From SKLM01 sp964542755 (GTDB lineage: Bacteria > Chloroflexota > Anaerolineae > B4-G1): 64,000 bases of DNA. Under the pieces are notes generated by a model that saw only the letters and a list, made by a program, of their open reading frames with translations, made no database searches and had not been told where the DNA came from. The stretch covers positions 11,281 to 75,280 of the forward strand of contig CAZIWL010000006.1 in assembly GCA_964542755.1 (NCBI GenBank). Reading direction: 5' to 3'. The position numbers were made by a program, and so were the translations under genes. The stretch's first letter is position 1. Each line of letters starts with the position of its first letter. Below are positions 26,433-35,883 of this stretch, one piece after another.

Positions 26433-27185
26433 GGGTCAGTCCTCCCCGGGTCGCGAAAGTCTCCGGGGTCGTCGGTGATCATTCCGGCTCCCTGGCACCC
26501 GTCGGCGTTGGTTGTCCGTAGTCTCGGCACTGGGGCAGCATGATCGGTACACCGGCAGGGGCGATAGCGAGGGAGGCCGACGCCTGGTTCCAGCAAGGGC
26601 AGTGAGGCGGCCTCGCGAACGGTGGTCGGTGGTTGATTCCTAGGGATGTTGCAGATGGGACGCGACGACAGCACCACGGCTCCCCAGACGTCGGAGGTGA
26701 GTTGGTCGTCGGCCACGCCTCGGCTCGTCGTTGAAAGGGCGATCAGTGCACCTCCAGCCAACCGCGTCCCGAAGAACGCGGATCCGGGTCTACTGTGCAG
26801 CCCACGATCGCGGCGTACGGAGCGCCCGCATGAGGAGAGAAGGATCGAGCGTCGACGTGTGTCTGGGGCGACGTCTCCGCGATAGAGAACTTGAGCAATT
26901 ATACTCAGGGGCTCGGATCGTGCAATTTTGGCCTGGGCGCTGGGTGCGCTAAGGACTTGTCGCGGAGCTGGTCGCCGGTTGGACACCGGTGGCGCCCGTT
27001 TCTTGATCAGTTGTGACTGGCATACGTGGCAAGCATGTGCTCATGAGGTGCGACAACTCGTTCGTGCACCCCCAGGCGCTCTGTGCGGTATCGGTTTCTG
27101 ATCGGGCAACGGTGGAACCTTTTGCTTCCTTCCGGCGTCTTAGTGGTGACGGGCTGCCGAGCTACTGGCCCGGTGCGTTGTGTGC
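26433..27185. other. Divergent intergenic region with a promoter and long leader
   Basis: About 750 bases between the BTAD regulator (minus) and the alpha-2-macroglobulin gene (plus). It contains a minus-strand promoter at 26898-26925 and ends at the plus-strand promoter near 27186. The 465 bases between the minus promoter and the regulator start hold no credible gene; I looked for RNase P RNA, tmRNA and tRNA landmarks and saw none. Confidence 0.4.
26898..26925 (-). promoter_or_regulatory. Sigma70-type promoter, probably of the BTAD regulator
   Basis: On the minus strand TTGCAC (26920-26925), 16 bases and TATAAT (26898-26903). Short TGAG/CTCA arms flank the -10 element (26892-26907) and might be part of an operator, though only four bases per arm match. 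The leader to the regulator would be about 460 bases. Confidence 0.55.
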
Positions 27186-27191
27186 TATACT
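27183..27191 (+). promoter_or_regulatory. Extended -10 promoter of the alpha-2-macroglobulin gene
   Basis: TGCTATACT is an extended -10 element (TATACT at 27186-27191) with no good -35 box. Transcription would start about 40 bases before the start codon. Confidence 0.5.
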
Positions 27192-27239
27192 GGCAAAGGT
27201 CACCATTAGAGGTCGTCTGAGCGGAGGAGGTACGTGCCG

Positions 27240-30200
27240 ATGGGCAAGCGAGCGAGTTCGAACATCCTAGGGGTCCTAACGATGCTAAGCCTACTGCTGG
27301 GCGGGTGTGCGCCTGGATCGACGCCCCAACCGACGGAGACTTCGCCACCGAAGCCCACCTCGTCACCGACGGGCCCGGCCCCGACGCCGCCCGCCGGGGA
27401 GGCTGCCCCTATCGTGGTTCAGCGCACGCCGGAACCCGGAGCTGAACTGCCGCCGGACGGGGCTATCGAGCTGGTTTTCGACCGCGCGATGGACCGGGGC
27501 TCCGTGGAGAAGGCGCTGCGGGTCGGCCCTGGCGTCTCGGGGAGCGTGACGTGGGCCGACGAGAAGACGGTGAGCTTCAAGCCGGCGCGGGATTTGAAGC
27601 GCGACGAGGCGTACCAGGTGGCCCTGGCCGCGGAGGCCCAGGCTGCGGACGGCACGGCGCTGGAGGACGACTACGGGTTTGAGTTCCGAACGGTGGGGTA
27701 TCTCTCGGTCTCTCAAGTCATACCTGCCCAAGGCGCCGAGGACGTTGAGGCAGGGAGTACGATCACGGTGATGTTCAACCGACCCGTGGTACCGCTGACG
27801 GCGATATCCGATCCCGCCCGCTCCGTCCTGCCGCAACCGCTGACGCTGAATCCGCCGGTGGAGGGTGAGGGAGAATGGCTCAACACCTCCATCTATGTGT
27901 TCAGACCGGATGGGCCTCTCGCTGGCGGCACGACCTACGAGGCCCGGATCGAGGCTGGCCTGACGGACACCACAGGAGGTCTGCTGGAGGCACCGTACAC
28001 ATGGGAGTTCTCGACGCAACCGCCACAGGTGACGTGGACCTCACCCTCCGGCGAGGAGGAGCTGGCCTCGGTGGAACCCAAGGTCCGGGTCACCTTCAAT
28101 ATGCCCGTGAATGCTGAGTCGGCCATAGAGGCCTTCAGTCTCGAGGGCGGCGGCGGGGTGGTGGAGGGTGAGGCGGAGGTCGTGTCCGACACGCTGATGT
28201 TCACCCCGACGGAACAGCTGGCATTTGATACGCTCTACACGGCTCGGATGGCGAGCGGTGTGCTGAGCCTCCGAGGTGGTCAGGGTATGCCGGATCTGTA
28301 CACGTGGCAATTCCAGACCGTTCCCCTGCCTCGGATCATCGGGACCAGACCCCGGGATGGCGAGCAGAATGCGGGGCCGCACCGGCCCTTCGAGATTCTG
28401 TTCAACACTGCCATCGATCCTGCGACTGTGATGCCGAACGTGGAAATGACACCACCTTTGTCACCGAGTCAGGTCTACACGTATTTCAGCAGACACGACA
28501 ACGTATTCCGCATTGATTTCGGATCGGAGCCGAGCAGTGAGTACGAGGTTCGGATCGGCCCGAACATCAGCGACCCATTCGGCAACAAGACGGGGCAAGA
28601 GCTAACGGTCCAGTACCGGACGGCGCCCCTGGACCCGTCGGTGCAAATCGATGTCCCGGGTATGGTCGGAACATTCAACGCCGGCGAGCGGGCACGGGTG
28701 ATGGTCGGTCACCTCAACACGGATCGAGTCGACGTCCGGCTGGGACGCGTCGAGCCAGATGCGTACCGGGATGTGCGGGATCGGTTCTGGGATGCAGCAG
28801 TATCGTACGAACCCATACGATCTTGGTCGATGTCCGTGGAGGCTCCGCTCAACGAGAAGCATCACACGCCGATCGAGCTGGTTGAGGGGGGCGGCAGGCT
28901 GGAACCTGGGCTCTACGTCGTTGAGGTCCGGGCGTCAGGGGTCTCGTTCCAGCCCTGGCTCCATCGGCGCCTGGTAGTGGTTTCCGACTACAACCTGACG
29001 ATCAAGAGGAGCCAGGACAGAATCTGGGTTTGGGCCACGGCGCTGGAGACGGGAGAACCGGCAGAGGGGCTCGAGTTGATGGCGCAGGTTCCAGATGGGG
29101 AGGCCATCGGCCCGGCGACGTCAGACGCGGATGGGTTGGCCCGGTTCATTATGGAGGATGGCGACCGCGGGGATGCCTACGTCGTGTCGGAGAGCCCCTT
29201 CGTCCTGGGCGATACCGGGTGGGAGTGGGGCCGCGGGATCAGCCCGTGGGAATTCGGGCTGACGGGAGGCTTTGACGAGCGCGACTACCGGGTGCATATC
29301 ACCACGGACCGCCCCTTGTACCGGGCCGGGCAGGTGGTCCATTTCCGGGGGATTGTCCGGGCGCAGGACGGCGTAGACTACGAGCTTCCGGCTCCGGCGG
29401 AGGTGCAGGTGCGCGTTCGCTCCGTGGAGGGGGAGGAGGTCTACGCCCAGGAGCTGGAGCTCGACGACTTCGGTGCTTTCCGCGGAGATCTGGTCCTGGG
29501 TGATGGGGCTGCCCTGGGTGACTATCGGATCCAGGCCGAGGTCGGCGGCTCGAGCTACGGTGACTCCTTCGCGGTCGCGGCCTACCGACCACCGGAGTTC
29601 GAGGTGCTCGTCGTTCCCGAGGCGGAGGATGTGGTCGCGGGGACGCGCAGCCGCGCTCAGGTGGAGGTGAGCTACTTCTTCGGCGGTGCGGTGGTCGATG
29701 TGGACGTCGAGTGGCAAGTGCTTAGTTCGCCCTATCGGTTCGAGCCGCAGCAGTTCGGACGGTACGATTTCACGGACGACGATGATCCCTGGGTCTGCCG
29801 TTGGTGTTGGTGGAGGCCCACGCCCAGCCCAGAGGTGATCCTGGAGGGCACGGGCACGACCGACCCCGCCGGACAAGTGAGCATCGGGCTGCCCACCGAG
29901 ATCATGACGGGCGGTCACCGGCTGACGGTGGAGGCGACCGCCTATGGGAAAGACGGGCAAGCGATCTCCGGGCGGAACGAGATCGTCGTCCATCGGGATG
30001 ACTTCTACATCGGATTGGCACCTCAGACGCGGCTCGGCGAGGCCGGTGAACCGTTTGGGGTGGATGCTGTGACGGTCGATTGGGACGGCACACGCGTCCC
30101 TGACAAGGGTCTCAACGTCAAGGTCTACCGAAGAGAGTGGGTCAACACCTTTGTGGAACGGGAGCAGGGCGGCAGGTGGGAGTGGGAGACCAAGGATACA

Positions 30201-33200
30201 CTGGTCCACACCGACATCATCACAACGGACGGCACGGCCGGTGCCGAGCTGTCGTTCATACCTCCAGAGGGTGGGTCTTACCGCGTCGTGGCGGAAAAGG
30301 ACGGAAACGACGGGTCGGTCGACGGGTCTGTCGGGGCTCGAACATCGGTCTGGGTTTGGGTCAGCGGGGCGGAGGATGTGTCCTGGCGAAGGGAGAACGA
30401 CGACCAGTTCGACCTGGTCAGCGACAAGGGAAGCTACGTCCCTGGCGAGACAGCCGAGATCCTGATTCCCAGCCCCTTCGAGGGCGAGCAGTGGGCCTGG
30501 ATCACGGTGGAGCGGGGAGGGGTGATGGACCAGGAGGTGAGGCGGTTGGAGAGCAACTCCTCGGTCTACAGGCTCCCCATCACGGCTGACCACGCGCCCA
30601 ACATCTACGTCTCCGTGGTGCTGGTCAAGGGACCGGACGCGGCGAACCCGGCGGCGACGCACAAGGTGGGCATTCTGCCGCTCACGGTGGAGCCTGTGGA
30701 ACAGACGCTGAACCTGACCTTGACGCCGAGTGTCCAACAGGCCGAGCCTGGCGACAGCGTGAGGTTCGACGTGCATGCGCGGGATGCCAACGGTGAGCCA
30801 GTGGAGGCGGCCTTCTCGCTGGATCTGGTGGACAAGGCCGTTCTGAGCCTCAGGCCGCGGGAGGATGACGCGATTGTCCAGGCATTTTACGGACGGCGTG
30901 GGCTCGGCGTCTCGACTTCGAGCGGCCTGGTGCTCTCTATCAACCGCTTGTTGCTCAAACAGGTGGAGGAGTTGGAGAATCTGGCTACGCAGGGCCTTGG
31001 CATCGGTGGTGGCGGTGAGATGGAGGAGGAAGTGATGGCCGAGGCGCCCGCTCGGGCTGCCGCGGATGAGTCGGCAGAGGGATCGGTGCCGGATGCGCAG
31101 GTCCGGGAGGAGTTCGAGGACACAGCTTTCTGGAAAGCCGACGTGGTCACGGACGAGGAAGGCCGAGCGTCTGTGGACGTGGCGCTGCCGGACAACCTGA
31201 CGACGTGGGTCTTCCGAGCCGTCGGGGTTACGAAGGCGACAGAGGTTGGCGAGGAGACGACGGAGCTGTTGGTCACGAAGCCGCTGCTGGTGCGGCCGAC
31301 GACGCCGCGATTCTTCGTCGTGGGTGACCGGTCTCAGTTGGCCGCCCTGGTGAGCAACAACACTGGGGCCACCCGCGATGTGGAAGTGACCCTTCAGGCT
31401 GAAGGTCTGACGGTTGATGGGGATCTCACGCGAAACGTACAGATCCCCGACGGGACCGAGAGAGAGGTCACCTGGTGGGTGGAAGTGGATGACGTCGAAC
31501 AGGCCGAGGTGGTGATGGGCGCTGTCTCCGGTGAGTATGCGGATGCAGCGCGCCCGCGGCTGACGACGGGACCGGATGGATCTCTGGTCGTGAAACGCTA
31601 CACGGCGCCTGAGATCGCTGGGACGGGCGGGCAGCTGGAGGACGAGGGAGCCCGGGCGGAGGCGGTTGCCCTGCCGCCCAACGCCAGCGACCGGAAGGGT
31701 GAGCTGTCGGTGAGGCTCGATCCGTCGCTGGCGGCGGGGATGACCGGGGGACTCGACTATCTGGAGCACTATCCCTACGAGTGCACCGAGCAGATCGTCT
31801 CGCGCTTCCTGCCCAACGTGCTGTCCTACAGGGCTGTGCGGGAGCTGGGATTGGAGCGGCCGGCGCTGGAAGACAGGCTCCCGGGATTGGTACAGGAAGC
31901 CCTGGACAAGCTCTACAAGAGGCAGAATGGGGATGGGGGGTGGGGTTGGTGGGACCGCGGCGATAGCCGGGTGCACCTGACGGCCTACGCCGTTTTCGGC
32001 ATGGTGAAGGCGCGCGAGGCCGGCTTCGACGTGCGCGGTGGCGTGATGGAGCGTGGTCTCAGCTATCTCCGGACCCATCTTGAGCCTGCGCGAGACCTGA
32101 CGTCCCCGGAGGCCGCTAACCAGCAGGCCTTCATCCTCTACGTGATGACCGAGGCTGGCGACGCGAGTGCGGCGAGCGAGTATACGGGCGGGCTGTATGA
32201 TAGCCGGGACAAACTGAGCCACTATGGACGGGCGTATCTGGCCATGGCCCTGGACATGATCAAAGAGCCGGAGGATGGTTCCGACGAGCGCATCGGCACC
32301 TTGCTCTCGGATCTCCAGAACGCGGCGATTCTGAGCGCGACGGGCGCGCACTGGGAGGAGGAGGGGTACGATCGGTGGGCGATGAATACGGACACGCGCT
32401 CGACAGCCGTGATCCTGAAGGCACTCGCCCAGCTCGACCCGGAAAACGACCTGATCCCGAACGTGGTGCGCTGGTTGATGGTGGCTCGAGAGGACGGGAT
32501 CTGGGAGACGACGTACGAGACGGCCTGGGCGCTCATCGCCCTGACGGACTGGATGCGTGTGACGGGTGAGCTAGAGGGGAACTACGCCTACGGGCTCTGG
32601 TTCAACGAACGACTGCTCGAAGAGGGGCAGGTGACGCCGGCGAACGTGGATATGACAATCCGGCGCCAGATCCCGGTGTCAGAGCTCCTTGAGGGGGCGA
32701 GCAACCGTCTGATCATCGACCGCGGCCCGGGCGAGGGTCGGCTCTACTACACGGCGCACCTGCGGACGTTCCTGCCCGTGGAGGAGATCGAGCCCCTGAA
32801 TCGGGGGATCATCGTGTCGCGGCAGTACAGCGACCCGGCTTGCATGGAGGGCGTCGAGTGCCCGGCCCTGGATGAGGTCGAGGTGGGGGACGTGGTGCAG
32901 GTGCGCCTGACGATCATCGCCCCTCACGATCTGACGTATGTGGTGGTCGAGGATCCCCTACCGGCCGGTGGGGAGGCCATTGATACCTCCCTGGCCACGA
33001 CGAGCTTGACGGCCGGGGGCCCGACGCTGGTCCGACAGGCCGAGAACGAGGCTGTCGTTGAGTTCTATCGCTGGTGGTGGAACTGGTACAGCCGGAGCGA
33101 AATGCGTGATGATCGCGTGGTGCTTTTCGCCGACTACTTGCCGGCGGGGACCTACGAGTATATCTACACGTTCCGGGCCACGCGGCCAGGGGATTATCAC

Positions 33201-33290
33201 GTGATTCCCACGACCGCCCGCGAGTTCTACTTCCCCGAGGTTTTTGGACGGGGGGCGGGTCGGATGATGCGGATCCGGGCAGGGGACTGA
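27240..33290 (+). CDS. Bacterial alpha-2-macroglobulin lipoprotein
   Basis: A 2016-residue envelope-anchored protease trap. The lipoprotein signal ends LLLGGC (Cys23), followed by a Thr/Pro-rich tether. Successive Ig-like N-terminal and macroglobulin domains include DRPLYRAGQVVHFRG (about 690) and a bait-like, Glu/Ala-rich flexible region near residue 1260. The thioester motif YPYECTEQ has its Cys at 1515 and is followed by the alpha-helical toroid domain (GGWGWWDRGDSRVHLTAY). A C-terminal receptor-like domain ends the protein. Family members trap attacking proteases when the bait is cut and the Cys-Gln thioester reacts; here both Cys and Gln are kept. ATG 27240 is chosen over GTG 27234 because AGGAGG is 9 bases upstream. 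The pbpC partner gene common in other bacteria is not adjacent. Confidence 0.95.
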   Translation: MGKRASSNILGVLTMLSLLLGGCAPGSTPQPTETSPPKPTSSPTGPAPTPPAGEAAPIVVQRTPEPGAELPPDGAIELVFDRAMDRGSVEKALRVGPGVSGSVTWADEKTVSFKPARDLKRDEAYQVALAAEAQAADGTALEDDYGFEFRTVGYLSVSQVIPAQGAEDVEAGSTITVMFNRPVVPLTAISDPARSVLPQPLTLNPPVEGEGEWLNTSIYVFRPDGPLAGGTTYEARIEAGLTDTTGGLLEAPYTWEFSTQPPQVTWTSPSGEEELASVEPKVRVTFNMPVNAESAIEAFSLEGGGGVVEGEAEVVSDTLMFTPTEQLAFDTLYTARMASGVLSLRGGQGMPDLYTWQFQTVPLPRIIGTRPRDGEQNAGPHRPFEILFNTAIDPATVMPNVEMTPPLSPSQVYTYFSRHDNVFRIDFGSEPSSEYEVRIGPNISDPFGNKTGQELTVQYRTAPLDPSVQIDVPGMVGTFNAGERARVMVGHLNTDRVDVRLGRVEPDAYRDVRDRFWDAAVSYEPIRSWSMSVEAPLNEKHHTPIELVEGGGRLEPGLYVVEVRASGVSFQPWLHRRLVVVSDYNLTIKRSQDRIWVWATALETGEPAEGLELMAQVPDGEAIGPATSDADGLARFIMEDGDRGDAYVVSESPFVLGDTGWEWGRGISPWEFGLTGGFDERDYRVHITTDRPLYRAGQVVHFRGIVRAQDGVDYELPAPAEVQVRVRSVEGEEVYAQELELDDFGAFRGDLVLGDGAALGDYRIQAEVGGSSYGDSFAVAAYRPPEFEVLVVPEAEDVVAGTRSRAQVEVSYFFGGAVVDVDVEWQVLSSPYRFEPQQFGRYDFTDDDDPWVCRWCWWRPTPSPEVILEGTGTTDPAGQVSIGLPTEIMTGGHRLTVEATAYGKDGQAISGRNEIVVHRDDFYIGLAPQTRLGEAGEPFGVDAVTVDWDGTRVPDKGLNVKVYRREWVNTFVEREQGGRWEWETKDTLVHTDIITTDGTAGAELSFIPPEGGSYRVVAEKDGNDGSVDGSVGARTSVWVWVSGAEDVSWRRENDDQFDLVSDKGSYVPGETAEILIPSPFEGEQWAWITVERGGVMDQEVRRLESNSSVYRLPITADHAPNIYVSVVLVKGPDAANPAATHKVGILPLTVEPVEQTLNLTLTPSVQQAEPGDSVRFDVHARDANGEPVEAAFSLDLVDKAVLSLRPREDDAIVQAFYGRRGLGVSTSSGLVLSINRLLLKQVEELENLATQGLGIGGGGEMEEEVMAEAPARAAADESAEGSVPDAQVREEFEDTAFWKADVVTDEEGRASVDVALPDNLTTWVFRAVGVTKATEVGEETTELLVTKPLLVRPTTPRFFVVGDRSQLAALVSNNTGATRDVEVTLQAEGLTVDGDLTRNVQIPDGTEREVTWWVEVDDVEQAEVVMGAVSGEYADAARPRLTTGPDGSLVVKRYTAPEIAGTGGQLEDEGARAEAVALPPNASDRKGELSVRLDPSLAAGMTGGLDYLEHYPYECTEQIVSRFLPNVLSYRAVRELGLERPALEDRLPGLVQEALDKLYKRQNGDGGWGWWDRGDSRVHLTAYAVFGMVKAREAGFDVRGGVMERGLSYLRTHLEPARDLTSPEAANQQAFILYVMTEAGDASAASEYTGGLYDSRDKLSHYGRAYLAMALDMIKEPEDGSDERIGTLLSDLQNAAILSATGAHWEEEGYDRWAMNTDTRSTAVILKALAQLDPENDLIPNVVRWLMVAREDGIWETTYETAWALIALTDWMRVTGELEGNYAYGLWFNERLLEEGQVTPANVDMTIRRQIPVSELLEGASNRLIIDRGPGEGRLYYTAHLRTFLPVEEIEPLNRGIIVSRQYSDPACMEGVECPALDEVEVGDVVQVRLTIIAPHDLTYVVVEDPLPAGGEAIDTSLATTSLTAGGPTLVRQAENEAVVEFYRWWWNWYSRSEMRDDRVVLFADYLPAGTYEYIYTFRATRPGDYHVIPTTAREFYFPEVFGRGAGRMMRIRAGD

Positions 33291-33515
33291 GCCCACAGAG
33301 CCGGCGCGTGATGCGCCGGGGCACGGTGGGCATCGCCGCGGTAATCACCGCACTGGGTACGATGGTGGCGGATGACGGGAGACGGGGGGAGCGAATACGA
33401 CTCGGACGATTGCGGGTCTTCTGATCTGGCGTCGGCACCGCTCAAGGGCCAAACGCTCCTCAGCCGTGTGGTCGCACAGCAGCCGGCAGAAGAGGGGCGG
33501 GTCACTGGACGAAGC

Positions 33516-33543
33516 AAGGGGCTGGTCATCTGACCAGCCCCTT
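33516..33543. terminator. Bidirectional hairpin between convergent genes
   Basis: AAGGGGCTGGTC and GACCAGCCCCTT form a perfect 12-bp stem with a 4-base loop. It lies 42 bases beyond the stop of lysS (minus) and about 225 beyond the alpha-2-macroglobulin stop (plus). T-tracts are weak on both sides, but the position between convergent genes supports termination. Confidence 0.75.
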
Positions 33544-33584
33544 GACTAATCTACGGACCCAGCTGTACCGGGGAACCGCTCGAG

Positions 33585-35093
33585 CTACTCCTTCTCGCGG
33601 AGGAGTGGGAAGAGGATCACCTCGCGGATGCTGGGCTGGTCCGTCAAGAGCATCACCAGACGGTCGACGCCGATGCCGAACCCGCCATTGGGCGGCATGC
33701 CGTACTTCATGGCGCGGATATAGTCCTCGTCCATGGGATGGGCCTCCTCGTCGTCGGGATCGTACAGGCGTCCCATCTCCTCGAAGCGCGCCTCCTGGTC
33801 GAAGGGATCGTTAAGCTCGGTGAAGGCGTTCCCCATCTCGAGCCCACCGATGAAAAACTCGAAGCGCTCGACGTGGGTCGGGTCCTCGGGCTTTCTCTTG
33901 GCCAGCGGCGAGATGTCCCGCGGGTAGTCGAGGACGAAGGTCGGCTGGATGAGGGTCGGTTCGACGGTACCCAGCAGGCCTTTGTCGATGAGGTGGCCCC
34001 AGGTGGCTCCTTGTGGCGTGGGCACACCCTCAGCCTCCATAGTGCTGGATAGCTCCTCCGCCGTCGGGTGCTCGGCGTAATCGATGCCGGTCACCTCGCG
34101 GGCGATGTCACGAAGGGTGACGCGCCGCCACGGTGGCGACAGGTCGATCTCTCGCCCCTGATACGTGATGACGGAGCTCCCGGTGGCCTCTTCGGCGATG
34201 GCGGCAACCATCTCCTCGCAGAAGTCCATCACATCCCGGTAGTCCCAGTAGGCGGCGTAGAACTCCATCTGGGTGAACTCGGGGTTGTGCTTGTGAGAGA
34301 CGCCCTCGTTTCGGAAATCGCGCCCGATCTCGTAGACGCGGTCGTACATGCCCACCAGGAGGCGCTTCAGGTAGAGCTCGAAGGAGATGCGCAGGTAGAG
34401 GTCCTGGTGGAGTTGGTGATGGTGGGTCGTGAAGGGCGTCGCCGCTGCACCCCCGTAGAGCGGCTGGAGGATCGGCGTCTCGACCTCAAGGAAACCGTGA
34501 TCGTCCAGGAAGTCGCGCATAGCCTTGATCGCGCATGCCCGCGTCCGGAAAGTCTGACGCACGTCCGGGTTGCTCGCCAGGTCGGCGTACCGCTGACGGA
34601 ACCGCTCCTCGACGTCAGAGAACGACGAGTATCTCACGACCTCACCGTCGACCTCCTTCTCCTTGATGACGGGAAGGGGGCTGACGGCCTTGGAGATCAT
34701 CCGCAGCCGCTGCGCGAGGACGCTGATCTCACCCGTACGGGTTCTCATCAAGGGGCCCTCGGCCTCGACGAAATCGCCGAGATCGAAGCTCTCGGTGAAG
34801 GCCTCGTATACTTGATCGTCTAGCTCGTTCAGACGGAGGAAGAGCTGGATGGTATCTGTGCCGTCCTCGATGTCCGCGAAGGATATCTTACCCATCGTGC
34901 GCATACTTCGCAGCCGCCCGGTGACCGCGACCGAGGGGGCTTCCTCCTTCTCTGCCTCGGCGGCACGATAAGCTGCAAGCGCCTGGGCCATGGTGTGGGT
35001 ACGATGGACGCGGTTGGGGTAGCCCTTGAGCCCTCTCTGCTCCAAATCTCTCAGCTTCTCGACGCGTTGCTCTTCGAGGTCCGTCAGTTCCAT
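33585..35093 (-). CDS. lysS: Lysyl-tRNA synthetase, class II
   Basis: Charges tRNA-Lys with lysine at the expense of ATP. The 502-residue product matches the class II LysRS length. It has an N-terminal anticodon-binding OB domain (GRLRSMRTMGKISFADIEDG) and then the class II core: motif 2 FRNEGVSHKHNPEFTQMEFY and C-terminal motif 3 GFGIGVDRLVMLLTD. The substrate-binding segment GGLEMGNAFTELNDP is also present. AGGAG lies 5 bases before the ATG. It is downstream of greA on the same strand, but a terminator (35127-35163) separates them, so it may have its own promoter or depend on read-through. Identification is secure. Confidence 0.97.
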   Translation of the reverse strand: MELTDLEEQRVEKLRDLEQRGLKGYPNRVHRTHTMAQALAAYRAAEAEKEEAPSVAVTGRLRSMRTMGKISFADIEDGTDTIQLFLRLNELDDQVYEAFTESFDLGDFVEAEGPLMRTRTGEISVLAQRLRMISKAVSPLPVIKEKEVDGEVVRYSSFSDVEERFRQRYADLASNPDVRQTFRTRACAIKAMRDFLDDHGFLEVETPILQPLYGGAAATPFTTHHHQLHQDLYLRISFELYLKRLLVGMYDRVYEIGRDFRNEGVSHKHNPEFTQMEFYAAYWDYRDVMDFCEEMVAAIAEEATGSSVITYQGREIDLSPPWRRVTLRDIAREVTGIDYAEHPTAEELSSTMEAEGVPTPQGATWGHLIDKGLLGTVEPTLIQPTFVLDYPRDISPLAKRKPEDPTHVERFEFFIGGLEMGNAFTELNDPFDQEARFEEMGRLYDPDDEEAHPMDEDYIRAMKYGMPPNGGFGIGVDRLVMLLTDQPSIREVILFPLLREKE

Positions 35094-35126
35094 AGCTTCT
35101 CCTGTGTTTCAGATGTGCATAAGAAA

Positions 35127-35163
35127 GCCCACAGCGAGGCACCTGATGGTGTCCAGTGTGGGC
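35127..35163 (-). terminator. Terminator between greA and lysS
   Basis: On the minus strand GCCCACA...TGTGGGC encloses an inner GGACACC/GGTGCC-type stem, followed by TTTCTTATG. It begins about 25 bases after the greA stop. An internal loop interrupts the stem, so it may be leaky towards lysS. Confidence 0.7.
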
Positions 35164-35187
35164 TGATGCGCTGACCGGACCCTGGGT

Positions 35188-35658
35188 CTACTTGATGCCT
35201 ATGATCTTGAACTCGAGCTTCCCGTCGGGGGCGTCGATGGTGACCCTATCACCAATCTTGCAGCCCATCATGGCCCGGCCCAGGGGGGAGGCGTTGGAGA
35301 TGAGGCCCTTGGTGGGGTCTGCCTCGGCAGATCCCACAATGCGATACGTCTCCGGGGATCCATTTCCCTCGGTGATCGTCACGTGGCTGCCGACCTCGAC
35401 CTCTTCGTGCGGTCCTTCGCCTTCCTCGATGATGACCGCGTTGCCCAGCATCCTCTCCAACATGAGGATACGTCCCTCAACGAAGGCCTGCTCATTCCGA
35501 GCATCCTCGAGCTCCGCGTTCTCCAGCAGAGGACCCTCTTCCAGGGCCAGCTCCAGCCGTCGCGCGATCTCTCGTCGGCGGACCGTACGGAGGTACTGGA
35601 GTTCTTCATCGAGTTTCTCGTATCCTTCTTTGGTGAGGTAGGTCTTGTTCGTTTCCAT
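35188..35658 (-). CDS. greA: Transcription elongation factor GreA
   Basis: Rescues backtracked RNA polymerase by stimulating cleavage of the transcript 3' end. The 156-residue product has the full family layout. The N-terminal coiled coil starts TYLTKEGYEKLDEELQYLR, with acidic tip residues in the LENAELEDARNEQ turn, and the C-terminal FKBP-like domain carries SPLGRAMMGCKIGDRV. The ATG at 35658 is chosen because GAGGTGG precedes it; the frame is open further upstream but reads through the leader hairpin and is not credible protein. The promoter lies about 200 bases upstream, and the leader contains a terminator-like structure, suggesting attenuation. lysS follows on the same strand. Confidence 0.96.
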   Translation of the reverse strand: METNKTYLTKEGYEKLDEELQYLRTVRRREIARRLELALEEGPLLENAELEDARNEQAFVEGRILMLERMLGNAVIIEEGEGPHEEVEVGSHVTITEGNGSPETYRIVGSAEADPTKGLISNASPLGRAMMGCKIGDRVTIDAPDGKLEFKIIGIK

Positions 35659-35747
35659 GCTACCACCTCTGTTGGGCAAGCTGCCGATGGGTGTGCGAAT
35701 GGCGGTTGTTGCCGACAATGTACCAGTGCAGAGACATTCAACCCACG

Positions 35748-35782
35748 AAAAAAAAGAAACACCCACACCGAGTGCGGGGGTT
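35748..35782 (-). promoter_or_regulatory. Terminator-like hairpin and T8 tract in the greA leader (possible attenuator)
   Basis: On the minus strand AACCCCCGCAC and GTGTGGGTGTT pair around a TCG loop (one mismatch), followed closely by TTTTTTTT (35748-35755). It lies between the greA promoter and greA itself. An upstream GGGTTCC (minus strand of 35824-35830) can pair instead with GGAACCC (35778-35784), which overlaps the 5' arm of the terminator, giving two mutually exclusive structures. Confidence 0.65.
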
Positions 35783-35854
35783 CCCTGCCAGTAGACGTCG
35801 ACTAGGTTTGGAAAAGGCTTGCCGGAACCCTGCGCGGGACCCGGACAGCGCACA

Positions 35855-35883
35855 ATTATAGCGCAAGGTCGGGATTATTGCAA
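35855..35883 (-). promoter_or_regulatory. Sigma70-type promoter of greA
   Basis: On the minus strand TTGCAA (35878-35883), exactly 17 bases and a perfect TATAAT (35855-35860). It sits about 190 bases from the greA start codon, so the transcript must pass the terminator-like hairpin first. Confidence 0.85.

Noticed and set aside
26429..26986. 185-codon frame upstream of the BTAD regulator on the minus strand
   Set aside because: Low-complexity Arg/Pro/Ser product, no ribosome-binding site, and a promoter lies inside it.
29121..32351. Open reading frame of 1076 codons on the minus strand opposite the alpha-2-macroglobulin gene
   Set aside because: It is the antisense shadow of a GC-rich coding region; the product is Arg/His/Pro-rich with no domain, while the plus strand has clear macroglobulin motifs.
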